DNA of 64,000 nt from Actinomycetota bacterium (GCA_016870865.1 VGAC01000004.1:1-64000), one strand, 5' to 3'; shown: positions 51,271 to 61,355, numbered from the stretch's first letter. Notes: generated by a model from the letters alone, not told the origin. Numbers and translations: made by a program.

Positions 51271-51993
51271 ATGATCAGCCTCTCGAACATCACGATCGCC
51301 TTCGGAGGGCAGTCGATGCCGGTCCTCGCGGGCGTGTCGCTTGCGGTTGAAGAAGGCGGGTTTGTCTCGGTCGTCGGTGCGTCGGGTTGCGGCAAGTCAA
51401 CGCTTCTCAACGTCATTGCGGGACTCGAGAAGCCGCATGCAGGCTCGGTCAACGTCGAGAGCAGGCCGTCGCTGATATTCCAGGACCCAGCACTCTTCGC
51501 CTGGTTGTCGGCTCGCGACAATGTCGTGCTTGCGCTTCACGACAAGGGTCTGCGACGAGCCGACCAACGCAACGAAGCGGACAGGTTGTTGAGTCTCATG
51601 GGTCTTGCAGGGGAGGAAAACAAGCGCCCTCACGAACTCTCGGGTGGAATGCGTCAAAGGGTGGCCATGGCGCGGGCCATTGCCCGGGGATCGCGCGTGT
51701 TGCTGATGGACGAGCCGTTCTCGGCCCTCGATGCCATCACCCGGGACGTTCTGCACGACGAATTGGTCACCCTCTGGAAGGAGCACGGGCTGACCATCGT
51801 CTTTGTGACGCACAACGTGCGCGAGGCCGTGACGCTCGGTCAACGGGTGGTGTTGATGGCGGCACGACCCGGGCGTGTGGTGGCCGAATGGCGTATTGAC
51901 GAGGCGTACCCGCGCGACCCTTCATCGGATTACGTGCACGTGGTCGAACGCGACATCACCGGTGCGCTCAAGAAAGAGGTCGTCGGTGTCTAG
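51271..51993 (+). CDS. ABC transporter ATPase, nitrate/sulfonate/taurine type
   Basis: 240 residues. Walker A GASGCGKST (about residues 37-45), signature LSGGMRQR (about 126-133), Walker B VLLMDEPFSALD and the H-loop VTHN are intact. It resembles SsuB/TauB/NrtD ATPases (FQDPALFAWLSARDNV). ATG 51271 with GGAG 6 nt upstream is preferred to TTG 51259. Its stop overlaps the permease start. The operon is IclR-controlled by inference and no substrate-binding protein gene is present. Confidence 0.9.
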   Translation: MISLSNITIAFGGQSMPVLAGVSLAVEEGGFVSVVGASGCGKSTLLNVIAGLEKPHAGSVNVESRPSLIFQDPALFAWLSARDNVVLALHDKGLRRADQRNEADRLLSLMGLAGEENKRPHELSGGMRQRVAMARAIARGSRVLLMDEPFSALDAITRDVLHDELVTLWKEHGLTIVFVTHNVREAVTLGQRVVLMAARPGRVVAEWRIDEAYPRDPSSDYVHVVERDITGALKKEVVGV

Positions 51994-52777
51994 GTTGCGT
52001 TCCTTCGCCGCGGCGGCAAAGCCGTTTGCCCTCGGGATGGGCGCGGTTGTCATCGTCTGGCAGGCGATCGTGTGGTCAAAGGTCAAGCCCACGTCGCAGA
52101 TTCCTTCGCCTGCGATGGTCGCCGATGCGCTCGGAGGTCTTTGGTCCGACGGTGTCCTGCTGTCGTCCGTGTGGAACAGCCTTCATCGGGGTGTTCTCGG
52201 ATTCTTGATGTCGATCCTCATCGCCACACCCCTCGGGTTGGCGGTGGCGATGGTGCGCGGCGTGCGTTCATTCGTCCGCCCGGTGCTCAGTGCATTGCAG
52301 CAGTTGCCGTCGGTGTCGTGGGTTCCGATTTCAATCGTCCTGTTCGGAACGACATCGACGACGGTCTACGCGATCATACTTTTGGGCGCTGTTCCATCGA
52401 TCGCGAACTCGCTCGTCAGCGGTGTCGACCTGATTCCCCCCACTCAGTGGCGTGCGGCGAGCATGCTCGGCCTGGGCGGGCTTCGCAGTGTTCGTCGCGT
52501 CGTGTTGCCCGCCGCCATGCCCGGTTATCTGACGGGCCTCGAACAGGGCTGGGCCTTCGCGTGGCGCTCGTTGATGGCAGCCGAGTTGATTGCCTCGACC
52601 GGTGACCTCGGCTCGGGTCTCGGCAACATTCTCACCGTGGGTCGCAATTCCCAGGACATGTCGCTGATGCTCGCCGGCGTTGCCCTCGTTCTTGCATGCG
52701 GGCTTCTCGTTGAGAAGGCCGGATTCTCGCCACTGCGACGACGGGTTCTCTCGAGTCGCGGCCTGGCCGTTGTCTGA
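51986..52777 (+). CDS. ABC transporter permease, nitrate/sulfonate/taurine type
   Basis: 263 residues with six membrane helices and the ATPase-contact EAA-like loop AASMLGLGGLRSVRRVVLPAAMPGY-type motif near residue 155-178. It pairs with the upstream ATPase. GTG 51986 overlaps the ATPase stop, preceded by AGAGG. The substrate (a sulfonate, nitrate, pyrimidine precursor or aromatic acid) would be set by a binding protein, which must be encoded elsewhere. Confidence 0.85.
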   Translation: MSRLRSFAAAAKPFALGMGAVVIVWQAIVWSKVKPTSQIPSPAMVADALGGLWSDGVLLSSVWNSLHRGVLGFLMSILIATPLGLAVAMVRGVRSFVRPVLSALQQLPSVSWVPISIVLFGTTSTTVYAIILLGAVPSIANSLVSGVDLIPPTQWRAASMLGLGGLRSVRRVVLPAAMPGYLTGLEQGWAFAWRSLMAAELIASTGDLGSGLGNILTVGRNSQDMSLMLAGVALVLACGLLVEKAGFSPLRRRVLSSRGLAVV

Positions 52778-52787
52778 TACGCCTCGG

Positions 52788-52793
52788 TAGATT
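52788..52793 (+). promoter_or_regulatory. -10 element of the mec-like gene
   Basis: TAGATT ends 7 nt before GTG 52801. Confidence 0.45.
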
Positions 52794-52800
52794 CCTCGAC

Positions 52801-53244
52801 GTGACACTCGCATCCAAGTTGACGGTTCCCGAAACCGAGTTGCGTGCCATGCACGACCACGCGCTTGCGGGTTACCCGTACGAGGCGTGCGGCCTGTTGG
52901 TGGGTCATCCCGACAGGGCAGAGGTGGTGCGCTTCGTGCCGTGCGCAAACGTGGCGAACAGTGCCCGGGTGTACACGATCGACCCGAGGGAACATCTGCG
53001 CGCCGAACGGGAGGCCGAGACCCACGGCCTGGAGATCATCGGCGTGATGCACAGCCACACCCACAGCGAGGCATATCCCAGCCCAACCGACGTGGCCCAG
53101 GCACCCGACCCGGCCTGGCATTACCTGATTGTGACCCTTGCCCGGGGAGTGCCCGAGGCACGCAGTTTCCGCATCGATCAGGCGGCTGCGGGCGGGCGGC
53201 AGATCGCCGAGGAGGACGTCTCGACGTCTTATTGGCTGGCCTGA
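52801..53244 (+). CDS. mec: JAMM/MPN+ metalloprotease, Mec-like
   Basis: 147 residues. The zinc site is HSHTHSEAYPSPTD (about residues 84-97) with the catalytic glutamate in YEACGLLVG (about 25-33), the full JAMM signature. In mycobacteria the orthologous Mec cleaves cysteine from the sulfur carrier CysO-cysteine made by CysM. Here the gene precedes a cysM-type gene by 95 bp but no CysO gene lies between them. The start is GTG 52801, with TAGATT 7 nt upstream. Confidence 0.85.
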   Translation: MTLASKLTVPETELRAMHDHALAGYPYEACGLLVGHPDRAEVVRFVPCANVANSARVYTIDPREHLRAEREAETHGLEIIGVMHSHTHSEAYPSPTDVAQAPDPAWHYLIVTLARGVPEARSFRIDQAAAGGRQIAEEDVSTSYWLA

Positions 53245-53288
53245 GCAAGCCGTGTCGGGATTCAGTACAATCCTGACTGGATTAGTCA
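53242..53288 (+). promoter_or_regulatory. cysM promoter with interlocked inverted repeats
   Basis: A -35-like TGAGCA (53242-53247), 18-nt spacer and -10 TACAAT (53266-53271) are followed at the expected start point by the four-block pattern AATCC-TGACT-GGATT-AGTCA (53269-53288). Blocks 1/3 and 2/4 are perfect inverted repeats of each other. Such interlocked half-sites suggest an operator. The ribosome site AAAGGAGG is at 53326-53333. Confidence 0.5.
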
Positions 53289-53339
53289 CGTTTTGGTTTC
53301 ACTCGAACCACGACTCGTATTGCCGAAAGGAGGCCGAGC

Positions 53340-54308
53340 ATGACCGCGACCCGTGTGAATCTGGCGAGCGACAGTGTGCTTGACCTCATCGGCAACACCC
53401 CCCTGGTCGATGTCAGCGTTTTGTCGCCCAAGGCGTCGGTGCGCCTGATGGCCAAACTCGAGAACCAGAACCCGTTCGGGTCGGTCAAGGATCGCATTGC
53501 CAAGGCGATGATCGAGGCTGCCGAGAAGGACGGTCGCCTCCAACCCGGCCAGCGCATTCTCGAACCGTCGTCTGGCAACACCGGAATCGCACTTGCCGCG
53601 ATCGCACAGATCAAGGGTTACCCGATCACCATCTTGATGCCGACCAGCGTGTCGGTCGAGCGTCGGCAAATGCTCCAGATTTTCGGCGCCGACATCGTGC
53701 TGACACCGGGAGAGGAAGGATCGAACGGTGCGGTGCGCCGTGCGCAGGAGATGGCCGAGAGGCATCCCGAGTGGTGCTTCCTCTATCAATACGGCAACGA
53801 CGCCAACCCGCGCACCCACTACGAGAACACCGGCCCCGAGGTCTTGCGTGACTGCCCCGAGATCACGCATTTCGTCGCTGGTCTGGGCACGTCGGGAACC
53901 CTGATGGGCACCGGTCGCTATCTGCGCGAGAACAAGCCCGAGGTGAAGATCATCGCCATCGAGCCGCCGCTCGGCGAGCGTGTGGAGGGTCTGCGCAACC
54001 TCGAAGACGGCTACATCCCGCCGGTGTTCGAGAACTGGAACGGCTTCGAGTTGCTCGACCGCAAGCGTGTCGTGCGCCCGCGCGAGAGCATCGAGTGGAC
54101 GCGTCGCCTCGTGTCGCAGACGGGTATTTTCGCCGGCCTGTCGTCGGGTGCTTCTCTGGCGGGTGCCGTCAAGGTGGCAAACGAAATCGACGAGGGAACG
54201 ATCGTGTTCATCGTCTGTGACGGCGGTTGGAAGTACCTGTCGACGGGTGCCTACACCGACGACCTCGACGTGGCCGAAGCTGCCGCCGAGAAGATCATCT
54301 ACTTCTAG
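53340..54308 (+). CDS. cysM: Cysteine synthase, CysM-like (PLP fold II)
   Basis: 322 residues. PLP lysine in GSVKDRIAKAM (about residue 47), SSGNTGIALAA near 79, and YQYGNDANPRTHYENTGPE followed by EITHFVAGLGTSGTLMGTGR (about 150-190), which closely follows mycobacterial CysM. That enzyme uses O-phosphoserine and CysO-thiocarboxylate rather than free sulfide. The end KYLSTGAYTDDLD also matches. It has the strongest ribosome site of the region (AAAGGAGG, 6 nt upstream). Its last bases overlap the convergent EamA gene. Confidence 0.9.
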   Translation: MTATRVNLASDSVLDLIGNTPLVDVSVLSPKASVRLMAKLENQNPFGSVKDRIAKAMIEAAEKDGRLQPGQRILEPSSGNTGIALAAIAQIKGYPITILMPTSVSVERRQMLQIFGADIVLTPGEEGSNGAVRRAQEMAERHPEWCFLYQYGNDANPRTHYENTGPEVLRDCPEITHFVAGLGTSGTLMGTGRYLRENKPEVKIIAIEPPLGERVEGLRNLEDGYIPPVFENWNGFELLDRKRVVRPRESIEWTRRLVSQTGIFAGLSSGASLAGAVKVANEIDEGTIVFIVCDGGWKYLSTGAYTDDLDVAEAAAEKIIYF

Positions 54309-55126
54309 CCCGCAACAAGTACCACCAGACCGACGACCGCGACGCAGGACGCGATGATGCGCCGCCGTGCGAAGGGTTCTTTGAGCGCGACCGCTCCGAT
54401 GACCGCCGCGATCACGACGCTCGATTCGCGCAGTGCGGTGACGTAGCCGACTGATGCGCGTTGTACCGCGACAAGAACCATCCAATAGGTGAGCACCGAG
54501 GCAGCACCTGCGAGGATGAAGCGGTGCCAGCGCGCGCGGAGTGCGGCAACCATCGCGTCGCGTCGACCGATGGCAAGGCCGTGTGCGGTGGTGAACACCG
54601 CACAGGCAACGAAAGTCGTGAGAGGGTAGAGGTTGCCGCCGGTGTCGCGCGAGCCGCGGCTGTCGACCACCGAGTACAGGCCGATGGTTGCGGCCACGGC
54701 AAGTGCCGCGCGTACGTGGTCATTGTCGGCGGGACCCGCGAGCAACCAGAGACCCGTCGCGGCGATCGCGATGCCCGTGACGTTCATCGCCGACAGCGAG
54801 TCGTTGAGCAGTATCACACCGCCGATTGCCGCAAGCACCGCACCCGAGCCGCGCGCTATCGGGTAGGTGACCGAAAAATCACCGCGGTCGTAGGCGCGCG
54901 CGAGGAACCACACGTAGGCAACATGCACCAGGCCGCTGAGTGCGGCCCACATCCAGGCCCTTGCGGGAACGCCACCGAGAATGACGACGAGCACCGCACA
55001 GCCCACGCCCGCGACGAAGAATTGTCCCCACAGCGCGTGCCATCTGTCGCCGCTCTGCTTGATGGCGAGGTTCCAACCCGCGTGCAAGAAGGCTGCGCCG
55101 ATTGCGAGAAGGGTGGCCCCGAGCAC
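54305..55126 (-). CDS. EamA/DMT family transporter
   Basis: 273 residues with ten membrane helices in two five-helix halves (about 3-130 and 140-273); the second half holds ASVGYVTALRESSVVIAAVIG, a typical DMT end of helices 8-9. DMT proteins export amino acids, metabolites or drugs; substrate unknown. GTG 55126 has TACGTT 6 nt upstream. It sits between cysM and murI, where mycobacteria have a rhomboid protease gene. Confidence 0.82.
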   Translation of the reverse strand: MLGATLLAIGAAFLHAGWNLAIKQSGDRWHALWGQFFVAGVGCAVLVVILGGVPARAWMWAALSGLVHVAYVWFLARAYDRGDFSVTYPIARGSGAVLAAIGGVILLNDSLSAMNVTGIAIAATGLWLLAGPADNDHVRAALAVAATIGLYSVVDSRGSRDTGGNLYPLTTFVACAVFTTAHGLAIGRRDAMVAALRARWHRFILAGAASVLTYWMVLVAVQRASVGYVTALRESSVVIAAVIGAVALKEPFARRRIIASCVAVVGLVVLVAG

Positions 55127-55132
55127 GTGCTC

Positions 55133-55138
55133 AACGTA
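55133..55138 (-). promoter_or_regulatory. -10 element of the EamA gene
   Basis: TACGTT on the minus strand, 6 nt from GTG 55126. Confidence 0.45.
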
Positions 55139-55156
55139 CTCCCCGCACCAAGCCCA

Positions 55157-55162
55157 TAGTCT
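55157..55162 (+). promoter_or_regulatory. -10 element of the murI-rph-rdgB operon
   Basis: TAGTCT ends 5 nt before ATG 55168 (8 nt before the second ATG, 55171). Confidence 0.4.
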
Positions 55163-55167
55163 GCAGG

Positions 55168-55968
55168 ATGATGGTGCAGCCGATCGGAATGTTCGACTCG
55201 GGTTTTGGAGGTCTCACCGTGGCACGCGCCGTCATCGACCTGCTGCCCTCCGAGGACCTCGTCTACATCGGCGACACCGGGCGTTATCCGTACGGCAACA
55301 AACCGGCCACCGAGGTGCAGCGCTACGCACACGAAATTGCGACGAGTCTGATCAACGACTTCGACGTGAAGATGATCGTGGTGGCGTGCAACACCGCGGC
55401 CTCGGTGGCCCTCGACCAACTCAAGGCGACTCTGCCCGTTCCGGTCGTCAGCGTCATCGAACCGGGAGCGCGGGCACTCGTCAGCGCCACACGGAACGGC
55501 CGCGCGGGTGTCATCGGCACCGTCGGCACCATCGACTCGGGTGCCTACGACAAGGCTGTGGCCGAGGTTGATACGTCCGTCGAGCTCGTGTCGGCCGCTT
55601 GCCCGGGCCTGGTCGAATTCGTCGAGCGTGGACAGACGACGGGCGCCGAGGTGCGGGTGCTCACCGAGCGCCTTCTCGCGCCCGTATCGACGGCGGGAGT
55701 CGACACGTTGTTGTTGGGTTGCACCCACTATCCGTATCTCGCACGCGTCATCGGCGACGTGATGGGGCCCGACGTGGTGTTGGTCTCGTCGGCCGATGAG
55801 ACGGCATTCGCCGTGCGGTCGATGCTGGCTTCGAGTGGAATGGCCGAATCGACGGAACGATCGGGCGAGCAGCGCTTTTTTTCGTCCGGCGATCCCGCGT
55901 GGTTCGCGCGGCTCGGCAGTCGCTTGTTCGGCCCCGAGCTCTCCGATGCACAATCATGGTCGGCATGA
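55168..55968 (+). CDS. murI: Glutamate racemase
   Basis: 266 residues. It makes D-glutamate for peptidoglycan. The two catalytic cysteines lie in [10 protein letters not shown] (about residue 74) and [10 protein letters not shown] (about 186), with [14 protein letters not shown] at the N-terminus. The start is ATG 55168 or 55171. It is translationally coupled to rph by an ATGA overlap, and rdgB follows, the same order as in mycobacteria although two intervening genes are missing. Confidence 0.95.
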   Translation: MMVQPIGMFDSGFGGLTVARAVIDLLPSEDLVYIGDTGRYPYGNKPATEVQRYAHEIATSLINDFDVKMIVVACNTAASVALDQLKATLPVPVVSVIEPGARALVSATRNGRAGVIGTVGTIDSGAYDKAVAEVDTSVELVSAACPGLVEFVERGQTTGAEVRVLTERLLAPVSTAGVDTLLLGCTHYPYLARVIGDVMGPDVVLVSSADETAFAVRSMLASSGMAESTERSGEQRFFSSGDPAWFARLGSRLFGPELSDAQSWSA

Positions 55969-56726
55969 CACGACCCGACGGGAGACAGCCCGACGATTTA
56001 CGGCCGCTTTCCTTCGAACGCGACTACACCGAAATGGCCGCGGGTTCGGTGCTCGTGTCGTTCGGTCGCACGCGTGTGCTGTGCACCGCATCGATCGACC
56101 AAGACGTGCCGCGCTGGATGAAGGGCAGTGGCAAGGGTTGGGTCACCGCCGAATACAGCATGTTGCCCGGTTCATCACCCGAGCGTGTCGACCGCGAAGC
56201 CGCAAAGGGCAAACAGAGTGGCCGCACGGTCGAGATCCAGCGACTGATCGGTCGTTCGCTGCGGGCGGCGTGCGACATGACGCTGTTGGGTGAGCGCCAG
56301 GTGGTCGTCGACTGTGACGTGTTGCAGGCCGACGGGGGCACGCGTACGGCGAGCATCTGTGGCGGATTCCTGGCACTGCACGACGCGCTGACGCGTCTGT
56401 TGCAGAACGGCGCAATCAAGAAGCACCCGTTGCATTCGCAGTGTGCGGCGATCAGCGTGGGTATCCACAACGGGACGCCGGTCCTCGACCTGCCGTACCT
56501 CGAGGACAGTACGGCAGAGGTGGACATGAACGTTGTCATGGTGCAGCCGGTTGCCGGTGGTGAGGCACGTTTCGTCGAGGTGCAGGGAACAGCCGAGGGT
56601 CGTGCCTTCGCGCGTTCAGAGCTCGACGCGTTGCTCGAACTCGCGTCCCACGGCCTCGGTCGCATCTTCGATGCCCAGCGTGGCGTGCTGGCGACTCCGC
56701 CCACGCGACGTTCGCTCGGTGGCTGA
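55965..56726 (+). CDS. rph: Ribonuclease PH
   Basis: 253 residues. A phosphorolytic 3'-5' exonuclease that trims tRNA 3' ends. Start [27 protein letters not shown] near residue 30, [20 protein letters not shown] near 108 and the [18 protein letters not shown] block are family signatures. ATG 55965 overlaps the murI stop, and its stop overlaps the GTG of rdgB. It may help mature tRNAs that lack encoded CCA, such as the one at 58343-58415. Confidence 0.95.
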   Translation: MTRPDGRQPDDLRPLSFERDYTEMAAGSVLVSFGRTRVLCTASIDQDVPRWMKGSGKGWVTAEYSMLPGSSPERVDREAAKGKQSGRTVEIQRLIGRSLRAACDMTLLGERQVVVDCDVLQADGGTRTASICGGFLALHDALTRLLQNGAIKKHPLHSQCAAISVGIHNGTPVLDLPYLEDSTAEVDMNVVMVQPVAGGEARFVEVQGTAEGRAFARSELDALLELASHGLGRIFDAQRGVLATPPTRRSLGG

Positions 56727-57396
56727 TCGCGCACCCGTGGCCGCGCAACAGCAACTCGTGTGTGCAACGGCGAACCCGGGAAAGGTCGCCGAGATCGCGG
56801 GTTTGTTGCCCGACGGTTGGGCCTTGTTGCCGCGGCCGCAGTCGGTCGGCAACATCGTCGAAGACGCGGGGACTCTGCTTGGCAATGCTCGATTGAAGGC
56901 GCGGGCGATTCTTGCAGCGACGGGCGGGGCGGCCGTCGCCGACGACACGGGGTTGGAGGTTGCGGCGCTGGACGGAACTCCCGGCGTCGAGACTGCCGTC
57001 TATGCGGGGGTGGGCTGCAGCGATGCCGACAACAGGAAGAAGTTGCTCGGTGCGCTGGCCGGTGTATCCGACCGCAGCGCCCGCTTCGTCACCGTGGTCC
57101 TGGTGGCGTGGCCCGATGGCTCGGAGACCATCGTCGAGGGACTGTGCGAGGGACGCATCGCGGAAACGGAACGCGGTGAAAGCGGGTTCGGTTTCGATCG
57201 CGTTTTCATTCCCGACGACGGTGACGGCCGCACGTTCGCGGAAATGACCACCGAGGAAAAGGACGCGGTGTCGCACCGCGGACGCGCATTCCGCGCACTC
57301 GCCGGGGAATTGGCGAATTCACCAACCGCGCAGGTCGATCGCCCATTCGTCGACGACAAGGCCGTCGCGGTGAACCCAGGCCCGTTCGTGTTGTGA
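56719..57396 (+). CDS. rdgB: Non-canonical purine NTP pyrophosphatase (RdgB/HAM1)
   Basis: 225 residues. It hydrolyses ITP, dITP and XTP to keep deaminated purines out of nucleic acids. [12 protein letters not shown] (about 14-25), [18 protein letters not shown] (about 72-89) and [12 protein letters not shown] (about 154-165) with [15 protein letters not shown] near 176 cover the active site. GTG 56719 overlaps the rph stop. Its 3' end overlaps the convergent aldolase-like gene by 78 bp, an unusually long convergent overlap. Confidence 0.93.
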   Translation: MADRAPVAAQQQLVCATANPGKVAEIAGLLPDGWALLPRPQSVGNIVEDAGTLLGNARLKARAILAATGGAAVADDTGLEVAALDGTPGVETAVYAGVGCSDADNRKKLLGALAGVSDRSARFVTVVLVAWPDGSETIVEGLCEGRIAETERGESGFGFDRVFIPDDGDGRTFAEMTTEEKDAVSHRGRAFRALAGELANSPTAQVDRPFVDDKAVAVNPGPFVL

Positions 57397-58341
57397 CATC
57401 GTGGGATCGACGTGTGCCGGGGTGACGAGCACGTGTTCGCCGACCCCGGGCAGGAACGTCGGTGCACCGTGTGAGTCGGGGTCGCGCTTCACGGCGAAAG
57501 TGACGTGTTCATCGGAACAGAACCACACGTCGTAACCGTCGACTTCGGGGTTGCCGTGGTCCATACCGAGCGCCTTGAGGCCGACGTCGGCAACGGCCCA
57601 GCCGACCGCACGAGAGATCACGGTACCCACGACGTGCACCGCCTGGTGGAACGGTAGACCGAGGGTTGCGTACGACGTGTCCATCAGCGCGTAGCTGCCG
57701 GCCTGCAGTTCCGTGATGCCCGTGTCGAGGTGTTCGCGCCACGTGCCCGTTCCACCGGCGGAAATGATGTCGCCGCCCACTTTTTCACTGCAATCACGCA
57801 GTGTCTCCATCGCCAAGGTGACCCGCTCCCGTTTGGCGGCCGGGTCGTTGAGCATCATGAGGTGGCCCTCGTAACCCATCACACCGCGCACCTCGAGATG
57901 CAACGAACGGGCAAGATCTGCGAGGCGCGCGGCGTCGTCAGGCTCGACACCGCAGCGGGGAAGGCCGACGAAGACGTCGACGAGAACCTTGCTGATGCCC
58001 GCCCGAGCGGCGGCTCGGACAGTTTCATCGGAGTCGACGGCAACCGTCGCACCGGTGCTCGCGATCGCACCCAGTCGTGCCGGGTCGACCGATTCGTTGG
58101 CGAGAAGAAAATCGGCCTCGATGCCGGCCCTGGCGAGCCCTGAGATTTCACGTGGGGTGGCGCAGGTGAAGCCGGTGTGCCCGAAGCGCTGCTGCACCCG
58201 GGCGAGCGAACTGCATTTGTGGGCCTTGGCATGGGGTCGCAGACGACTGCCCGGCCAGGCCTGCGCCATGGTCGCGAGGTTGGCCTCGAGGGCGCCAGCA
58301 TCGATGATGAGGGCGGGGGTCGGCAGGTCGTCGATGAACAT
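57319..58341 (-). CDS. D-threonine aldolase/D-serine dehydratase-like PLP enzyme
   Basis: 340 residues, fold type III (alanine-racemase-like barrel plus C-terminal domain). The PLP lysine is in RPHAKAHKC (about residue 37). The C-terminal metal site reads PAHVDPTM near 312-319, with His and Asp as in D-threonine aldolases rather than the His/Cys of D-serine dehydratases, so retro-aldol cleavage of D-3-hydroxy amino acids is favoured. ATG 58341 lies 1 nt after a tRNA gene on the same strand, with no room for a ribosome site. Confidence 0.82.
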   Translation of the reverse strand: MFIDDLPTPALIIDAGALEANLATMAQAWPGSRLRPHAKAHKCSSLARVQQRFGHTGFTCATPREISGLARAGIEADFLLANESVDPARLGAIASTGATVAVDSDETVRAAARAGISKVLVDVFVGLPRCGVEPDDAARLADLARSLHLEVRGVMGYEGHLMMLNDPAAKRERVTLAMETLRDCSEKVGGDIISAGGTGTWREHLDTGITELQAGSYALMDTSYATLGLPFHQAVHVVGTVISRAVGWAVADVGLKALGMDHGNPEVDGYDVWFCSDEHVTFAVKRDPDSHGAPTFLPGVGEHVLVTPAHVDPTMSQHERAWVHRDGLVVDEWAIDLRGW

Positions 58342-58342
58342 G

Positions 58343-58415
58343 TGCCGGCGGAGAGACTCGAACTCTCACTGGCGGCGTCCTAAGCGCCGTGCCTCTGCCA
58401 TTGGGCTACGCCGGC
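58343..58415 (-). tRNA. tRNA-Leu(UAG)-like with short variable loop
   Basis: 73 nt fold into a full cloverleaf. Acceptor GCCGGCG/CGCCGGC; D-arm GCC/GGC with a 3-bp stem and loop resembling leucine tRNAs (GG, then CAG before the 3' strand); anticodon stem CGGCG/CGCCG with loop CTTAGGA (anticodon UAG, codon CUA); variable loop only CCAGT; T-arm GAGAG/CTCTC with TTCGAGT; A73. CCA is not encoded. Bacterial tRNA-Leu normally has a long variable arm, so the class is abnormal. TAGCCT lies 10 nt upstream. Decoding and charging are unproven. Confidence 0.8.
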
Positions 58416-58425
58416 GGCGTGACGA

Positions 58426-58431
58426 AGGCTA
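58426..58431 (-). promoter_or_regulatory. -10-like element of the tRNA/aldolase transcript
   Basis: TAGCCT on the minus strand, 10 nt before the tRNA 5' end. It would drive tRNA and the aldolase-like gene together. A TTGCCC lies further up but at a short 13-nt spacing. Confidence 0.3.
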
Positions 58432-58478
58432 ACCCTCGATACGTGGGCAACGGGGGCGTTCTTTGACAGAATGTAAAA

Positions 58479-60026
58479 ATGGCGATGTCAACCGCAAGCC
58501 CTGTCTCTGGTCTTTCCAAGGATGCGCTCACCACGCAGTTGGGACTCGCCGACACGGTTGTCGACCAGGCGTCCCTCGCCAACAGCGTCAAGCGCTTCGC
58601 CGAGCAAAAGATCGTGTTGCCGACCTTCGCGCAGTTGGCCGACCCGTCGACGATTCCCGCCGAAGTGACGGCGGGGCTCAAGTGTCTCGACAAGGATGCC
58701 CCCGATGCCCGCAACCTCTTCCGCGTGCACTGGTACAACAACATGGCGGGTGAGCGCGGGTCGGTTCCCGAGCACGTGGTTCTGCCGTCGTCGCTGACCG
58801 GTGTCGAAAGTCCGATCATCGTCGTATTCGGTGACCGCTTCCCGATGATCACCGCGCACAAGGTGCTTGCCGCGTATTCGTGCTTCGCGCCACGCGTCAT
58901 TTCCGGTCAGTTCGATCCGACGAAGCACCGAGCGGTGTGGCCGTCGACTGGCAACTATGCGCGCGGTGGTGTCGCGATCAGCCGCATCATGGGAAGCCGC
59001 GGCGTGGCCGTGCTGCCCGCAGGCATGTCGCAGGAGCGGTTCGACTGGCTCGACCGTTGGGTGGCCGATCCCTCAGACGTCATCCGTACACCCGGGACCG
59101 AAAGCAACGTAAAGGAGATCTACGACGCCTGCAACGAGATGGCCAAGGATCCGGGCAACTTCATCCTCAACCAGTTCTGTGAGTTCGGCAATCACGTTGG
59201 CCACTACTACGTCACGGGTTCGGCCCTGTCCCACGCCTTTGAAACCGTCGCCGAGGCGAGTGGCAATCCGCGCCTGCGCTGTGCCGCCTTCACGTCGGCC
59301 ACGGGCAGCGCCGGCACCATTGCCGCAGGCGACAGGTTGAAGGATCTCTACGGCACGAAGATCGTCGCCGTCGAGGCTCTCGAGTGCCCGACGATGCTCG
59401 AGAACGGTTTCGGTGAGCACAACATTCAGGGCATCGGCGACAAGCACATTCCGCTCATTCACAACGTGATGAACACCGACGTCGTGGTGGCGATCTCGGA
59501 TCGTGCGACCGACGAGCTGGACGTGCTCTTCAACACCCCTGCAGGCAAGGCGTATCTCGCTGACCGGCTCGGGTTGTCGGCCGTGTTGCTCGAGCACCTC
59601 GAACACTTCGGCTTCTCGGCCATCTGCAACGTGCTGGCCGCCATCAAGACGGCAAAATTGTTGGGCCTCGGTGCCGACGATGCGCTGATCACCATCGCCA
59701 CCGATGGCTCGGCGCTGTATCCCAGCGAACGTGTCAAGACGCTCGCACACCGCTTCGGCAACGACTTCACCCGTGCCGATGCCGCCGAGGTGTACGGGGA
59801 GCATCTCGCCAATGTGAACACCGATGCGATGATCGACTGCACCGAGCGCGATCGCAACCGCATCTTCAACCTCGGCTACTACACCTGGGTCGAACAGCAG
59901 GGCACGCCGCTCGACGTATTCGAGGCGCGCCGCTCGCAGGACTTCTGGCGGGGTATCCGCGCCTACATGCCCGTGTGGGACGAAATGATCGCCGACTTCA
60001 ACGCGCGCGTCGCAGCGCACGGGTAG
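58479..60026 (+). CDS. PLP-dependent fold-II enzyme (cysteine synthase/threonine synthase-like)
   Basis: 515 residues. The tryptophan-synthase-beta fold is seen in [18 protein letters not shown] (about residues 157-174, the phosphate/substrate loop) and [19 protein letters not shown] (about 270-288); the lysine in [12 protein letters not shown] near 128 is the probable PLP anchor. It is longer than CysK or ThrC and I do not recognise the subfamily. Start ATG 58479 or 58485. Another fold-II gene follows after 3 nt, suggesting a two-enzyme unit. Confidence 0.75.
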   Translation: MAMSTASPVSGLSKDALTTQLGLADTVVDQASLANSVKRFAEQKIVLPTFAQLADPSTIPAEVTAGLKCLDKDAPDARNLFRVHWYNNMAGERGSVPEHVVLPSSLTGVESPIIVVFGDRFPMITAHKVLAAYSCFAPRVISGQFDPTKHRAVWPSTGNYARGGVAISRIMGSRGVAVLPAGMSQERFDWLDRWVADPSDVIRTPGTESNVKEIYDACNEMAKDPGNFILNQFCEFGNHVGHYYVTGSALSHAFETVAEASGNPRLRCAAFTSATGSAGTIAAGDRLKDLYGTKIVAVEALECPTMLENGFGEHNIQGIGDKHIPLIHNVMNTDVVVAISDRATDELDVLFNTPAGKAYLADRLGLSAVLLEHLEHFGFSAICNVLAAIKTAKLLGLGADDALITIATDGSALYPSERVKTLAHRFGNDFTRADAAEVYGEHLANVNTDAMIDCTERDRNRIFNLGYYTWVEQQGTPLDVFEARRSQDFWRGIRAYMPVWDEMIADFNARVAAHG

Positions 60027-60029
60027 TTC

Positions 60030-61355
<1,326 letters not shown>

